Notes: generated by a model not told the origin, from the sequence alone. 64,000 bases of DNA from Frigoriflavimonas asaccharolytica (GCF_013294015.1 NZ_JABSNO010000005.1:62001-126000); one strand, 5' to 3'. Positions 36,226-45,013 are shown, counted from the first letter of the stretch. Numbers and translations: made by a program.

Positions 36226-37356
36226 ATGAAAACAAAATATATAAAAATTCTAGTCGCACTTTTGATTCTTAATTCTTGTTCCGAAGAAAAAACCACTGAA
36301 AAGGAGGTGTTTGCTGTAGTTGAAAATCAGGTAAGTCTTACAGATTTACAAATAAAAAATGCCGCAATAGAAACCAATTTTTTAAATAAGCTAGATATTG
36401 CCAATAAAATTTTGGTGAACGGCCAAATAGACGTTCCACCACAAGGAATGGCAAGCGTTTCGGCGCCAAGTGGCGGATACGTGAAGGTTTCTAAATTTAT
36501 GCCCGGAAATTTTGTGCAAAAAGGGCAAACTCTTGCAATTCTAGAAAATCCAGAATTGGTGCAACTGCAACAAGATTATATGCTGGCAAAATCTAATCTA
36601 CAATATGCTCAACAAGATTTTTCTCGCCAAAAAGATTTGAATGCAAACAAAGCGAGCTCTGATAAAGTAACCCAAAAAGCTTTTAATGAAAATAAAAATC
36701 AGAACATCATCATGAAAAGTACAGCTCAAAATTTATCAGCAATGGGCATTAACCCAAGTTCTATAACGCCAAATAATATTCGCCGAACGTTCGCAGTAGT
36801 ATCACCAATATCTGGTTATATTTCTACTGTAAACGTAAATATCGGACAATACGTTTCGCCGATGGATAAAATGTTTGACGTTGTAAATACGGGAGATATT
36901 CACCTAGCATTAAAGGTTTTCGAGAAAGATTTGGCAAAGATAAAGCCAGGTCAGAAAGTATTTGGTTTCACCAACCAAGATCCTTCCAAAAAGTATGAGG
37001 GTCGTGTATTCATTATCGGGAAAGATTTTTCTGCAGATAGAAGTGTTTTGGTTCATTGCCATTTTGTAGATGAAAATTTAGGTTTGTTGCCAGGTACTTT
37101 TATGAATGCAGAAATAGAATCAGATTCAGAAAATGGCATCGTGATTCCAGAAGATGCTATCGTAACTTGGGAAGAAAAACAATATATTTTTGAAGAAGTG
37201 AAGCCAAAAACCTACAAAATGTTTCCCGTTCAGATAGGAAATTCTGAAAATGGTAATGTAGAAATTTTGAATTTCAAACCAGAATTCAAAAGCAAAAAAT
37301 TTGTGACAAAAGGTGCTTATCAATTGCTGATGGCACTAAAAAATGTAGAAGAATAA
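36226..37356 (+). CDS. RND periplasmic adaptor lipoprotein (CusB/CzcB type)
   Basis: The 376-residue protein has a lipoprotein signal (LLILNSCSEEK). It contains the membrane fusion protein domains: barrel-sandwich hybrid halves (VSAPSGGYVKVSKFMPGNFVQKGQTLAILENPEL and FAVVSPISGYISTVNVNIGQYV), a helical hairpin between them, and a beta-barrel domain. It links pump and outer membrane channel. No His-rich metal-binding tail is visible. It completes the efflux operon and is followed by a bidirectional terminator. Confidence 0.92.
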   Translation: MKTKYIKILVALLILNSCSEEKTTEKEVFAVVENQVSLTDLQIKNAAIETNFLNKLDIANKILVNGQIDVPPQGMASVSAPSGGYVKVSKFMPGNFVQKGQTLAILENPELVQLQQDYMLAKSNLQYAQQDFSRQKDLNANKASSDKVTQKAFNENKNQNIIMKSTAQNLSAMGINPSSITPNNIRRTFAVVSPISGYISTVNVNIGQYVSPMDKMFDVVNTGDIHLALKVFEKDLAKIKPGQKVFGFTNQDPSKKYEGRVFIIGKDFSADRSVLVHCHFVDENLGLLPGTFMNAEIESDSENGIVIPEDAIVTWEEKQYIFEEVKPKTYKMFPVQIGNSENGNVEILNFKPEFKSKKFVTKGAYQLLMALKNVEE

Positions 37357-37363
37357 AAAATTA

Positions 37364-37397
37364 AAAAACCCTTTTAGCATAAACTAAAAGGGTTTTT
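37364..37397. terminator. Bidirectional terminator between the efflux operon and cytochrome gene
   Basis: The arms AAACCCTTTTAG/CTAAAAGGGTTT are perfectly complementary, with A- and T-runs on either side, so it serves the plus-strand efflux operon and the minus-strand cytochrome gene. Confidence 0.92.
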
Positions 37398-37418
37398 ATA
37401 AATCAATTTAGATAAAAA

Positions 37419-37829
37419 CTATTTCTTAGTACTCAAAATATAGTAAACCATTTTCTGTGAATTTTCTTGAGACAATCCATTATGTGCTGCCATTGGAACA
37501 GCTCCCCAAACTCCACTTCCACCATCTACAATTTTTTTAGCAAGATAATTTAAATCTTTGTAGTCGTATTTCTTAGCAACATCTACATAAGACGGGCCAA
37601 TCATTGTTTCATTTAATTTATGACAACCCAAACAATCTGCCTTTTCTATTAAAACTTTACCTTCGGCTGCTAATTTTAGCGTATCAATCGGTTTTGCTAC
37701 TTCTTGAATTTTAGGAGCTTCCGTATAAGTATCAAAAGTTGGTGCTCCTTGAATACTAACATTTTCTTTTTCAGAACATGCCATAATCAAAGGTAAAATA
37801 CAGATACATTTTAAAATTTTATACGTCAT
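37419..37829 (-). CDS. c-type cytochrome, lipoprotein
   Basis: The 136-residue protein has a lipoprotein signal (LPLIMACSEKE, lipidated Cys18) and a single-heme class I cytochrome c domain with CLGCH and an axial methionine in GAVPMAAH. The domain resembles the cytochrome domain fused to respiratory or PQQ enzymes. It should sit on the periplasmic face of a membrane and carry electrons. It follows a small lipoprotein gene by 18 nt. Confidence 0.92.
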   Translation of the reverse strand: MTYKILKCICILPLIMACSEKENVSIQGAPTFDTYTEAPKIQEVAKPIDTLKLAAEGKVLIEKADCLGCHKLNETMIGPSYVDVAKKYDYKDLNYLAKKIVDGGSGVWGAVPMAAHNGLSQENSQKMVYYILSTKK

Positions 37830-37847
37830 GATTATTAATATTAGTTT

Positions 37848-38051
37848 TTATTTTGCAGAATCTACTTTCACTGCAGTAGAATCTTGCGCTACTACTACTC
37901 CATCAGAAGGTTTTGCAGTCGCTGTAGAATCCATTGTTTCTACTTTTGGTTCTGGTAGCATCACATTAGATTCTACACCATCATCCGTTTTATTACCACA
38001 ACTAACTACTGCTAAACTTGCTACAAAGGCAATTGCCAACATTTTTTTCAT
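37848..38051 (-). CDS. Small lipoprotein
   Basis: The 67-residue protein has a lipoprotein signal (IAFVASLAVVSCGNK) and a 48-residue low-complexity tail rich in Val, Ser, Thr and Asp (repeated DSTA: MDSTATAK, AQDSTAVK). Nothing suggests an enzyme. It is the first gene of a two-gene unit with the cytochrome c gene. Confidence 0.8.
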   Translation of the reverse strand: MKKMLAIAFVASLAVVSCGNKTDDGVESNVMLPEPKVETMDSTATAKPSDGVVVAQDSTAVKVDSAK

Positions 38052-38191
38052 TTTTAATTTATTTTACAACAAAAATGCCGCTTTTATTTTATAAAATCAA
38101 ATTATAACAAGAAAAATTTTAAAATTTTACAACGTAAATCATTTTTTTAAAATTAATTCAAATATGTATTAGAATAATTCAAAAACATTTA

Positions 38192-38199
38192 TATATTTG
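38192..38199 (+). promoter_or_regulatory. -7 element of the trp operon
   Basis: Reads TATATTTG (TAnnTTTG). The expected start near 38206 gives a leader of about 188 nt up to the attenuator. No TTG stands at the right distance upstream. Confidence 0.55.
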
Positions 38200-38266
38200 T
38201 CGCTAGAAAAAAAGAATCAGATAATTTAAAATTCCCATTTCTTTTTTTTTACAATATTTTATACTC

Positions 38267-38323
38267 ATGAATTTATTAACAAACAATACTTGGTGGTGGC
38301 ATTCAAACTTTTATAGAGTCTGA
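38267..38323 (+). CDS. trpL: trp leader peptide with three consecutive Trp codons
   Basis: An 18-residue frame, MNLLTNNTWWWHSNFYRV, begins at ATG 38267 and ends at TGA 38321-38323. Three TGG codons lie in a row at 38291-38299. It is followed by a terminator hairpin and then trpE, the classic design of ribosome-stalling attenuation. When Trp-tRNA is scarce, a ribosome halted at the Trp codons would leave the segment around the stop codon (AGAGTCT, 38315-38321) free to pair with downstream sequence and prevent terminator formation. The peptide has no other known role. Confidence 0.92.
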   Translation: MNLLTNNTWWWHSNFYRV

Positions 38324-38356
38324 ATAAAATCTTGTATGCTGTTTGTAAAAACATAT

Positions 38357-38393
38357 AAAAGACTTTGACGAGACTCGTTGAAGTCTTTTTTTT
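38357..38393 (+). terminator. trp operon attenuator
   Basis: A strong hairpin, AAAAGACTT-(tgacg..cgttg)-AAGTCTTTT, with 9 perfect plus 5 further pairs, ends in a run of T. The left arm region AGACTTT can instead pair with AGAGTCT at 38315-38321, giving an antiterminator. It lies 21 nt before trpE. Confidence 0.92.
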
Positions 38394-38414
38394 ATCCAAA
38401 ATTTAAAAATAATT

Positions 38415-39836
38415 ATGCAATTTAACACTACTATAAATATAAAAACTACCGTAAAATCAGTAATGAGCGATCTTTTCACGCCTATTGGCATTTATCTAAG
38501 ACTTAGGGATAAATACCGAGATACAATTCTGCTAGAAAGTGCTGGAAACCAAAACACAGACAACAATTTTTCTTTTATCGCTATCAACGCAATTGCTGGT
38601 ATAGAAATTAGAAATCATGATGAAGCAGAAGTTAAATTTCCGCTCGATCATCCAAAAAAAATTGCTTTAAAAAATGAAAAATTAAGCGAAATTCTGCGAA
38701 ATTTCTCTAATTGTTTTATTTGTGAAGAACCTTCTAAAGAAATTGGAAAATCTGCGCAAGGTTTTTTTGGGTACACCAGTTATGATGCCATTCCTTTCTT
38801 TGAAAATATTCAATTTAAAGAGCAATCTGAGGAAAATATAATTCCACTTTTGCGCTATCGTTTATATCAATATGTAATTGCTATCAACCATCACAACGAT
38901 GAGATGTTCATCATTGAAAATAGAATTGAAGGTTTAAAATCCAACATTTATGAAATTGAAAACCTTATCAATCAAAAAAACGCACCCATTTTTCCATTTG
39001 AAAAAATAGACAATGAAACTTCTAATCTCGAAGATGAAGAATACCGAGAATTGGTAGAAATTGCGAAGAAACACTGTTTCCGTGGAGATGTTTTTCAAAT
39101 GGTGTTAAGCAGAAGATTTGAACAAAAATTTAATGGAGATGAATTTAATGTTTATCGCGCTTTACGTCATATCAATCCTTCACCTTATTTATTTTATTTC
39201 GATTATGGCGATTATAAATTAATGGGTTCTAGTCCAGAAAGTCAATTGATTATTAAAAACGGAAAAGCCATCATACATCCAATTGCAGGAACTTTTAAAA
39301 GAACGGGCGAAATTCAAAAAGATTTAGAAGCTGCGGAAGAATTGAAAAAAGATGCAAAAGAAAATGCCGAACATACGATGCTTGTAGATTTGGCAAGAAA
39401 CGATTTGAGTATTTGCGGAAAAAACACCACCGTTACAAAACTGAAAGAAGTTCAATTTTTTTCTCACGTCATCCATTTAGTGAGCGAAGTAACTGCAGAT
39501 GTTCAAGAGAATCAAAATCCATATGAGATGATTGCAACCACCTTTCCACAAGGAACTTTAAGTGGCGCACCAAAATACAAAGCAATGCAATTGATAGATG
39601 GTTACGAAAAAACTTCGCGTTCCTATTATGGAGGAAGCATCGGTTTTGTAGGTTTTGATGGAAGTTGCAACCAAGCGATTATGATTCGCACTTTCTTAAG
39701 CAAAAACAACACACTTTATTACCAAGCTGGTGCAGGAATTGTGGCAAAATCTACGGCAGAAAACGAATTGCAAGAAGTAAATAATAAACTGAATGCTTTG
39801 AAAATGGCCATTAAAAAAGCCGAAACAATATATTAA
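38415..39836 (+). CDS. trpE: Anthranilate synthase component I
   Basis: The 473-residue chorismate-binding enzyme converts chorismate and ammonia to anthranilate, together with TrpG. The conserved C-terminal blocks are present: GDVFQMVLSRRF, NPSPYLFYFDYGDYKLMGSSPE, HPIAGTFKRTG, DLARNDLSICG and FPQGTLSGAPKYKAM. It is the first gene after the attenuator. The start at 38415 gives about 20 more N-terminal residues than needed; an ATG at 38463 (MSDLFTPIG) is an alternative. Confidence 0.96.
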   Translation: MQFNTTINIKTTVKSVMSDLFTPIGIYLRLRDKYRDTILLESAGNQNTDNNFSFIAINAIAGIEIRNHDEAEVKFPLDHPKKIALKNEKLSEILRNFSNCFICEEPSKEIGKSAQGFFGYTSYDAIPFFENIQFKEQSEENIIPLLRYRLYQYVIAINHHNDEMFIIENRIEGLKSNIYEIENLINQKNAPIFPFEKIDNETSNLEDEEYRELVEIAKKHCFRGDVFQMVLSRRFEQKFNGDEFNVYRALRHINPSPYLFYFDYGDYKLMGSSPESQLIIKNGKAIIHPIAGTFKRTGEIQKDLEAAEELKKDAKENAEHTMLVDLARNDLSICGKNTTVTKLKEVQFFSHVIHLVSEVTADVQENQNPYEMIATTFPQGTLSGAPKYKAMQLIDGYEKTSRSYYGGSIGFVGFDGSCNQAIMIRTFLSKNNTLYYQAGAGIVAKSTAENELQEVNNKLNALKMAIKKAETIY

Positions 39837-39920
39837 TGTACCAGTATAACAATGTAACAGTGCAGCAATTTGCTCTATTAAATTAATTGGTAAACTGTTC
39901 AACTATTACATTGTTACATT
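39835..39920 (+). repeat. Inverted repeat between trpE and trpG
   Basis: The arms AATGTACCAGTATAACAATG.. (39835-39861) and ..CATTGTTACATT (39894-39920) oppose each other over about 27 positions with some mismatches. The left arm begins in the trpE stop codon. Confidence 0.75.
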
Positions 39921-39933
39921 AAAAAAAAAATTT

Positions 39934-40503
39934 ATGAAAATATTAGTCCTAGATAATTACGATAGCTTCACCTATAATTTAGTTCAAATGATTGAGCAAA
40001 TTTTGGGCGAAAAAGTGGATGTTTTCCGAAATGATCAAATTAGTTTGGAGGAAATTGAAAAGTACGATAAAATAATACTTTCGCCCGGTCCTGGAATTCC
40101 AGAAGAAGCTGGAATTTTAATTGAATTAATTAAAAAATACGCAGCTACAAAATCTATATTAGGTGTTTGCCTTGGTCAACAAGCAATAGCAGAAGCGTTT
40201 GGCGGAAGTTTAATCAATCTTTCCGAAATTTTCCACGGTGTTGCAACCAATGCAAAAGCTACCAAATCCGAAGCTAAACTTCTTCGGAATTTACCCGAAA
40301 ATCTGGAAGTTGGAAGATACCATAGTTGGGCTGTAAATCCGGAAGGTTTTCCCGCAGAACTTGAAATCACTTCAATAGATTCCAGCGGAATGATCATGTC
40401 TTTGCAGCATAAAACTTACGATGTTCATGCAGTTCAATACCATCCAGAAAGTATTTTAACACCGAAGGGAAAGCAGATTATAGAAAATTTTTTACAAGAT
40501 TAA
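39934..40503 (+). CDS. trpG: Anthranilate synthase component II (glutamine amidotransferase)
   Basis: The 189-residue class I glutamine amidotransferase supplies ammonia to TrpE. The catalytic Cys is in GVCLGQQAIAEAFGG, and the His-Glu pair in VQYHPESILT. Other TrpG signatures (DNYDSFTYNLVQ, LSPGPGIPEEAG, GRYHSWAV) are clear. It is separated from trpE by a 97-bp gap occupied by an inverted repeat, and from trpD by only one base. Confidence 0.97.
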   Translation: MKILVLDNYDSFTYNLVQMIEQILGEKVDVFRNDQISLEEIEKYDKIILSPGPGIPEEAGILIELIKKYAATKSILGVCLGQQAIAEAFGGSLINLSEIFHGVATNAKATKSEAKLLRNLPENLEVGRYHSWAVNPEGFPAELEITSIDSSGMIMSLQHKTYDVHAVQYHPESILTPKGKQIIENFLQD

Positions 40504-40504
40504 A

Positions 40505-41491
40505 ATGAAAGAAATATTACAATACTTATTTGATCATCAAACGTTGAGCAAAGCAGAAGCAAAATCAATTTTGTTTGAAATTTCCAAAAATATTTTTAAT
40601 GAAATAGAAGTAACCTCATTCGTTTCTGTATTTCTAATGCGAAGTATTACGCTTCCAGAATTAGAAGGTTTCACCGAAGCTCTCATTCAATTGGCACCAA
40701 AAATAGATCTCGGAACAGACGATTTGGTAGATATTGTGGGAACTGGCGGAGATGGAAAAAACTCTTTCAACATCTCAACTTTAGCAAGTCTAGTTGTTGC
40801 AGGAACAGGTCAGAAAGTGGCTAAACACGGCAATTATGCAGCTTCTGCAATTAGCGGAGCGTCTAATGTACTAGAAAATTTGGGCTATCAGTTCAAAGAA
40901 ACGGAAGAAGATTTGAAAAAAGATTTAGAAAAAGGAAATTTTTGCTATTTGCACGCGCCAATTTTCCACACTTCTTTAAAATCTATTGCACCAATGCGAA
41001 AAAATATAGGTTTAAAGACTTTTTTCAACTTATTGGGACCGCTAATTAATCCTGCGCATCCAAAATACACCATGATTGGCGTTGCAAATCTAGAAATTGC
41101 CAGAATTTATCAATATTTGCTTCAAAAGAAGAAATCTGAGTTTTTGTTGGTGCATTCTTTAGATGGTTACGATGAAATTAGCTTAACAAGCGACACCAAA
41201 ATTATAGACAGACGCGGCGAAAAAATATTTTCTGCAGAAGAATTAATGTTCAAAAATATAGAGCCAGAAACTATATTTGGTGGCGAAAATACCAACGAAG
41301 CAGCAAAAATTTTCAAAAATATTTTGGAAGGTAAAGGTACTTACGAGCAAAACGCTGTAGTTTTAGCAAATGCAGCCATGGCTTTAAAAAATACCAGAAA
41401 ATATGGTGAATATGAAGATTGTTTGATGATCGCAAAAGCAAGTTTGACGGAAGGAAAAGCACTGGAATGTTTGCAAAACATTAGTAATTAA
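40505..41491 (+). CDS. trpD: Anthranilate phosphoribosyltransferase
   Basis: The 328-residue enzyme joins anthranilate and PRPP. The PRPP-binding motif GTGGDGKNSFNIST, KHGNYAASAISGASNVLENLGY, and RKNIGLKTFFNLLGPLINPAHP are all in place. It follows trpG by one base, so translation is probably coupled. A 137-bp gap with a repeat element separates it from trpC. Confidence 0.97.
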   Translation: MKEILQYLFDHQTLSKAEAKSILFEISKNIFNEIEVTSFVSVFLMRSITLPELEGFTEALIQLAPKIDLGTDDLVDIVGTGGDGKNSFNISTLASLVVAGTGQKVAKHGNYAASAISGASNVLENLGYQFKETEEDLKKDLEKGNFCYLHAPIFHTSLKSIAPMRKNIGLKTFFNLLGPLINPAHPKYTMIGVANLEIARIYQYLLQKKKSEFLLVHSLDGYDEISLTSDTKIIDRRGEKIFSAEELMFKNIEPETIFGGENTNEAAKIFKNILEGKGTYEQNAVVLANAAMALKNTRKYGEYEDCLMIAKASLTEGKALECLQNISN

Positions 41492-41500
41492 TTTACTTAT

Positions 41501-41598
41501 GGCGCCAATTCCCGCCCTCCATTCCCGCTTTTTTTATTGCCGACTTCGGCAAGCTCAGTCACCAATTAAAAAGAGCTTCATTCAGGTCGGGGCGCAAA
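41501..41598 (+). repeat. 3'-end interspersed element, copy C (after trpD)
   Basis: Reads GGCGCCAATTCCCGCCCTCCATTCCCGC in pieces, a T-run, GCCGACTTCGGC hairpin, then AGAGC..TTCAGGTCGGGGCGCAAA. It starts nine bases after the trpD stop, inside the trp operon. Confidence 0.85.
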
Positions 41599-41628
41599 CT
41601 CTTTATCAATAAAAGATCATATATAAAA

Positions 41629-42408
41629 ATGAATATTCTAGACAAAATAATTGACAATAAAAAACAAGAAATTTCAAAATTAAAAAAGGAAATTTCTCTA
41701 CAAGAACTCAAAGATTCCGTTTATTTCGAACGAAATACCTTCTCTTTAAAAGAAACTTTGAAATCCAAAACAGGAATTATTGCAGAATTTAAACGCCAAT
41801 CGCCAAGCAAAGGAATCATCAATGAAAAAGCAGACGTTTTGGATGTAGCAAAAGCTTACGAAAAGTTTGGAGCCAGCGCAATTTCCATCTTAACCGATGA
41901 ACAATTTTTTGGTGGAAATTTAGAAGATATCTTAAAAGTAAGAAATGAAATTTCAATTCCCATCTTGAGAAAAGATTTCATGGTAGACGAATACCAATTT
42001 TATGAAGCAAAAGCAAATGGTGCAGATGTAATTTTATTAATAGCAAGTTGCCTTTCCGTTGCACAAGTTGAAGAATTTACAGAACTTTCTCACGAACTTG
42101 GCTTGGAGGTTTTACTAGAAATACATACAGAAGATGAGTTGAATCATTTTAATATAAATGTAGATTTAGTAGGAATTAACAATCGAAATTTGAAAGATTT
42201 TAAGGTAGATTTGCAGCATTCTGTCAATTTAAAAAACCTTCTACCAAAGGAAACTTTAGCTATCGCAGAAAGTGGAATTTATTCTTTAGACGATTTCAAT
42301 TTTTTAAAGGAAAAAGGATTTGACGGCTTTTTAATGGGTGAATATTTTATGAGAAATGAAAAACCAGCTGCCGCTTTTGACGAATTTATTTTAAATATTT
42401 CCAATTAA
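41629..42408 (+). CDS. trpC: Indole-3-glycerol phosphate synthase
   Basis: The 259-residue TIM-barrel enzyme closes the indole ring. Motifs: IIAEFKRQSPSKGIINE, SAISILTDEQFFGG, LRKDFMVDEYQ, GINNRNLKDFKVDL, AIAESGIYSLDD and GFLMGEYFMRNEKP. The length is normal and the enzyme is monofunctional, with trpF as a separate gene 9 nt downstream. Confidence 0.97.
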   Translation: MNILDKIIDNKKQEISKLKKEISLQELKDSVYFERNTFSLKETLKSKTGIIAEFKRQSPSKGIINEKADVLDVAKAYEKFGASAISILTDEQFFGGNLEDILKVRNEISIPILRKDFMVDEYQFYEAKANGADVILLIASCLSVAQVEEFTELSHELGLEVLLEIHTEDELNHFNINVDLVGINNRNLKDFKVDLQHSVNLKNLLPKETLAIAESGIYSLDDFNFLKEKGFDGFLMGEYFMRNEKPAAAFDEFILNISN

Positions 42409-42417
42409 TATATCGCT

Positions 42418-43059
42418 ATGAATTCTATAAAATTAAAAGTATGCGGTCTAACGAAACTCGATCAAATAGAAAAATTAATTGCTATGAAAATCGATTTTTT
42501 AGGCTTTATTTTTTATGAAAAATCACCACGTTATGTTTTGGCTCATTTAAATTTAGAAGAAATTAAATCCATTGAACACAAAGGAAAAGTGGGCGTTTTC
42601 GTGAATGAAAGTATTTCAAAAATATTAGAAATTTCGGAGAAAGCGAGTCTTAATTATATTCAACTTCATGGCGATGAAACCGATGATTTCATTTCAGAAT
42701 TACGAGATGAACTAGATGAAAAAGTTGGAATTATAAAGGTTTTTAGAATCGGAAAAAATGCAGAAGGTTTGACTGATAAAATTAATAATTTAAAATTAGA
42801 TACCGATTTTTATCTTTTTGATACCGATTCAAAATCTTTTGGTGGAACAGGAACATCTTTTGATTGGCAACTTCTGAACGAAGAAAGAATATATAAACCG
42901 TACTTTTTAAGTGGAGGAATTTCCCTAGAAAATGCAGAAAACATTAATAAATTAAATCAAAAACCTTTTGCAATAGACATCAATTCAAAATTTGAAACAG
43001 AACCCGGAAATAAAGATTTAGAAAAAATAAAAGCATTAATCAGCGTTGTTAGAGCTTGA
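42418..43059 (+). CDS. trpF: Phosphoribosylanthranilate isomerase
   Basis: The 213-residue TIM-barrel isomerase carries KVCGLTKLDQIE (catalytic Cys), FVNES, YIQLHGDE, FLFDTDSKSFGGTGTSFDW and LSGGISLENA. The catalytic Cys8 and the Asp in LFDTDS are present. The last residues, SVVRA, and the stop codon are encoded inside a perfect 15-bp palindrome (43042-43074), so the natural C-terminus may have been extended by insertion of a repeat. The enzyme core ends before it. Confidence 0.96.
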   Translation: MNSIKLKVCGLTKLDQIEKLIAMKIDFLGFIFYEKSPRYVLAHLNLEEIKSIEHKGKVGVFVNESISKILEISEKASLNYIQLHGDETDDFISELRDELDEKVGIIKVFRIGKNAEGLTDKINNLKLDTDFYLFDTDSKSFGGTGTSFDWQLLNEERIYKPYFLSGGISLENAENINKLNQKPFAIDINSKFETEPGNKDLEKIKALISVVRA

Positions 43060-43074
43060 AGCTCTAACAACGCT
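43042..43074 (+). repeat. Perfect 15-bp hairpin with the trpF stop codon as loop
   Basis: AGCGTTGTTAGAGCT and AGCTCTAACAACGCT are exact reverse complements. The three unpaired bases are TGA, the trpF stop codon. No U-run follows, so it is not a typical terminator. trpB starts 17 nt further on. Confidence 0.95.
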
Positions 43075-43091
43075 CACTATAAACAAAAATA

Positions 43092-44273
43092 ATGACAACA
43101 TTTAGAAACCCAGACAAAAACGGTTATTATGGAGAATTTGGAGGAGCATTCGTACCAGAAATGTTATATCCAAATGTTGCCGAACTGCAAGAAAAATACA
43201 TCCAAATCATAGAATCTAAAGAATTTCAAATTGAATTTCAAGATTTATTGAAAAACTATGTAGGACGAGCTACCCCACTCTATTTTGCGAAAAATTTGAG
43301 CGAAAAATTTCAAACGCAAGTCTATCTAAAACGAGAAGACCTTAATCATACCGGAGCACATAAAATAAATAATGCTCTCGGACAAGCCTTGCTCGCAAAA
43401 AAATTGGGCAAAAAACGCATCATTGCAGAAACTGGAGCAGGACAACATGGCGTTGCAACCGCTACTGCATGTGCATTACTCGGTTTAGAATGCATCGTTT
43501 ATATGGGTGAAATCGATATCGCAAGACAAGCCCCAAATGTTGGACGCATGAAACTCTTGGGTGCAACAATAATTCCTGCAACTTCGGGCTCTAAAACTTT
43601 GAAAGATGCCGTGAATGAAGCGCTAAGAGATTGGATTAATAATGCTTCTACAACCCATTATATTATAGGAAGTGTGGTTGGTCCACATCCATTTCCAGAT
43701 TTGGTAGCACGTTTTCAAAGCGTAATTTCTGAAGAAATAAAATGGCAATTAAACGAAAAAATTGGTAGAGAAAATCCAGATTATGTAATCGCTTGTGTAG
43801 GAGGTGGAAGCAATGCTGCTGGTACATTTTATCACTTTGTAGATGAAGCAGATGTAAAAATAATTGCTGCAGAAGCTGGCGGTTTTGGCGTAGAATCTGG
43901 AAAATCTGCAGCCACTACCTATTTGGGAACTACCGGTGTTTTGCATGGCAGCAAAAGTCTTGTGATGCAAACAGATGACGGACAAGTGATAGAACCACAT
44001 TCCATTTCCGCAGGTTTAGATTACCCCGGAATTGGGCCTTTTCACGCTAATTTATATACGCAAAAAAGAGCAGAATTTTATAGCATTACAGATGATGAAG
44101 CGCTAAAATCTGCTTTTGAATTCACAAAATTAGAAGGAATAATTCCTGCGCTAGAAACTGCACATGCACTAACAATTTTGGAGAAGAAAACTTTCAAAAA
44201 AGAAGATGTTGTGGTAATTTGCTTGAGCGGAAGAGGAGATAAAGATCTAGAAACCTATTTAAACAATTTCTAA
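43092..44273 (+). CDS. trpB: Tryptophan synthase beta chain
   Basis: The 393-residue PLP enzyme joins indole and serine. The PLP lysine is in [13 protein letters not shown], and [27 protein letters not shown] (phosphate-binding loop) and LSGRGDKD are present. It is the long-established TrpB1 type. It lies directly before trpA (stop followed at once by ATG), as expected for partners of an alpha2-beta2 complex. Confidence 0.98.
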   Translation: MTTFRNPDKNGYYGEFGGAFVPEMLYPNVAELQEKYIQIIESKEFQIEFQDLLKNYVGRATPLYFAKNLSEKFQTQVYLKREDLNHTGAHKINNALGQALLAKKLGKKRIIAETGAGQHGVATATACALLGLECIVYMGEIDIARQAPNVGRMKLLGATIIPATSGSKTLKDAVNEALRDWINNASTTHYIIGSVVGPHPFPDLVARFQSVISEEIKWQLNEKIGRENPDYVIACVGGGSNAAGTFYHFVDEADVKIIAAEAGGFGVESGKSAATTYLGTTGVLHGSKSLVMQTDDGQVIEPHSISAGLDYPGIGPFHANLYTQKRAEFYSITDDEALKSAFEFTKLEGIIPALETAHALTILEKKTFKKEDVVVICLSGRGDKDLETYLNNF

Positions 44274-45008
44274 ATGAAAAAACTAAACATATACTTCACC
44301 GCTGGAATTCCAGAATTGAATGATGTACCATCAATAATGAGAATTATTCAAAATTCTGGCGCAAAAATGATGGAAATTGGAATGCCCTATTCAGATCCTG
44401 TTGCAGACGGACCAGTAATTCAAGGAGCGCACGAATTGGCATTAAAAAATGGAATGTCTATAGAAAATCTTTTTCAACAATTTGAATCTGTGAAAAATGA
44501 AATAGAAATCCCGGTAATTTTAATGGGCTACATCAATCCTGTTTTAAGCTATGGATTTGAGAAATTTTGCCAAAATTGTGAAAAATCTGGTATTTCTGGT
44601 TTAATAATTCCTGATTTACCACCCATAGAATTTGAAAATAATTATCAGAAAATTTTAGAAAAATACAATCTTAATTTCACCTTTTTGGTAACGCCAGAAA
44701 CATCTGATGAAAGAATAAAATACTTAGATTCCTTAAGTTCCGGGTTTTTGTACGCAGTTTCTAGCTCTTCTACAACTGGAAATGATGCTAAAGAAATAAA
44801 TAACGAAGATTATCTACAAAGATTGGCCAATTTACCCTTAAAAAATCCTGTGATGATCGGTTTTGGAATTAAAAATAAAACGGATTTTGAAAAAGTAACC
44901 GAAAAAGCAGATGGAGGAATTATAGGAACCGCATTTGTGAATATTCTCTTACAAGAACAAGATTGGAAGACAAAATGTGAAGCATTTATTCATAGCATAA
45001 CAGATTGA
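44274..45008 (+). CDS. trpA: Tryptophan synthase alpha chain
   Basis: The 244-residue TIM-barrel subunit cleaves indole-3-glycerol phosphate to indole. The catalytic Glu is in MMEIGMPYSDPVADGPVIQ, the Asp in GLIIPDLPPIEFEN, and the phosphate site in GFGIKNKTDFEK and GGIIGTAFV. Slightly shorter than E. coli TrpA (268) but complete. It abuts trpB and is the last gene of the operon. Confidence 0.97.
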   Translation: MKKLNIYFTAGIPELNDVPSIMRIIQNSGAKMMEIGMPYSDPVADGPVIQGAHELALKNGMSIENLFQQFESVKNEIEIPVILMGYINPVLSYGFEKFCQNCEKSGISGLIIPDLPPIEFENNYQKILEKYNLNFTFLVTPETSDERIKYLDSLSSGFLYAVSSSSTTGNDAKEINNEDYLQRLANLPLKNPVMIGFGIKNKTDFEKVTEKADGGIIGTAFVNILLQEQDWKTKCEAFIHSITD

Positions 45009-45013
45009 TTTCG

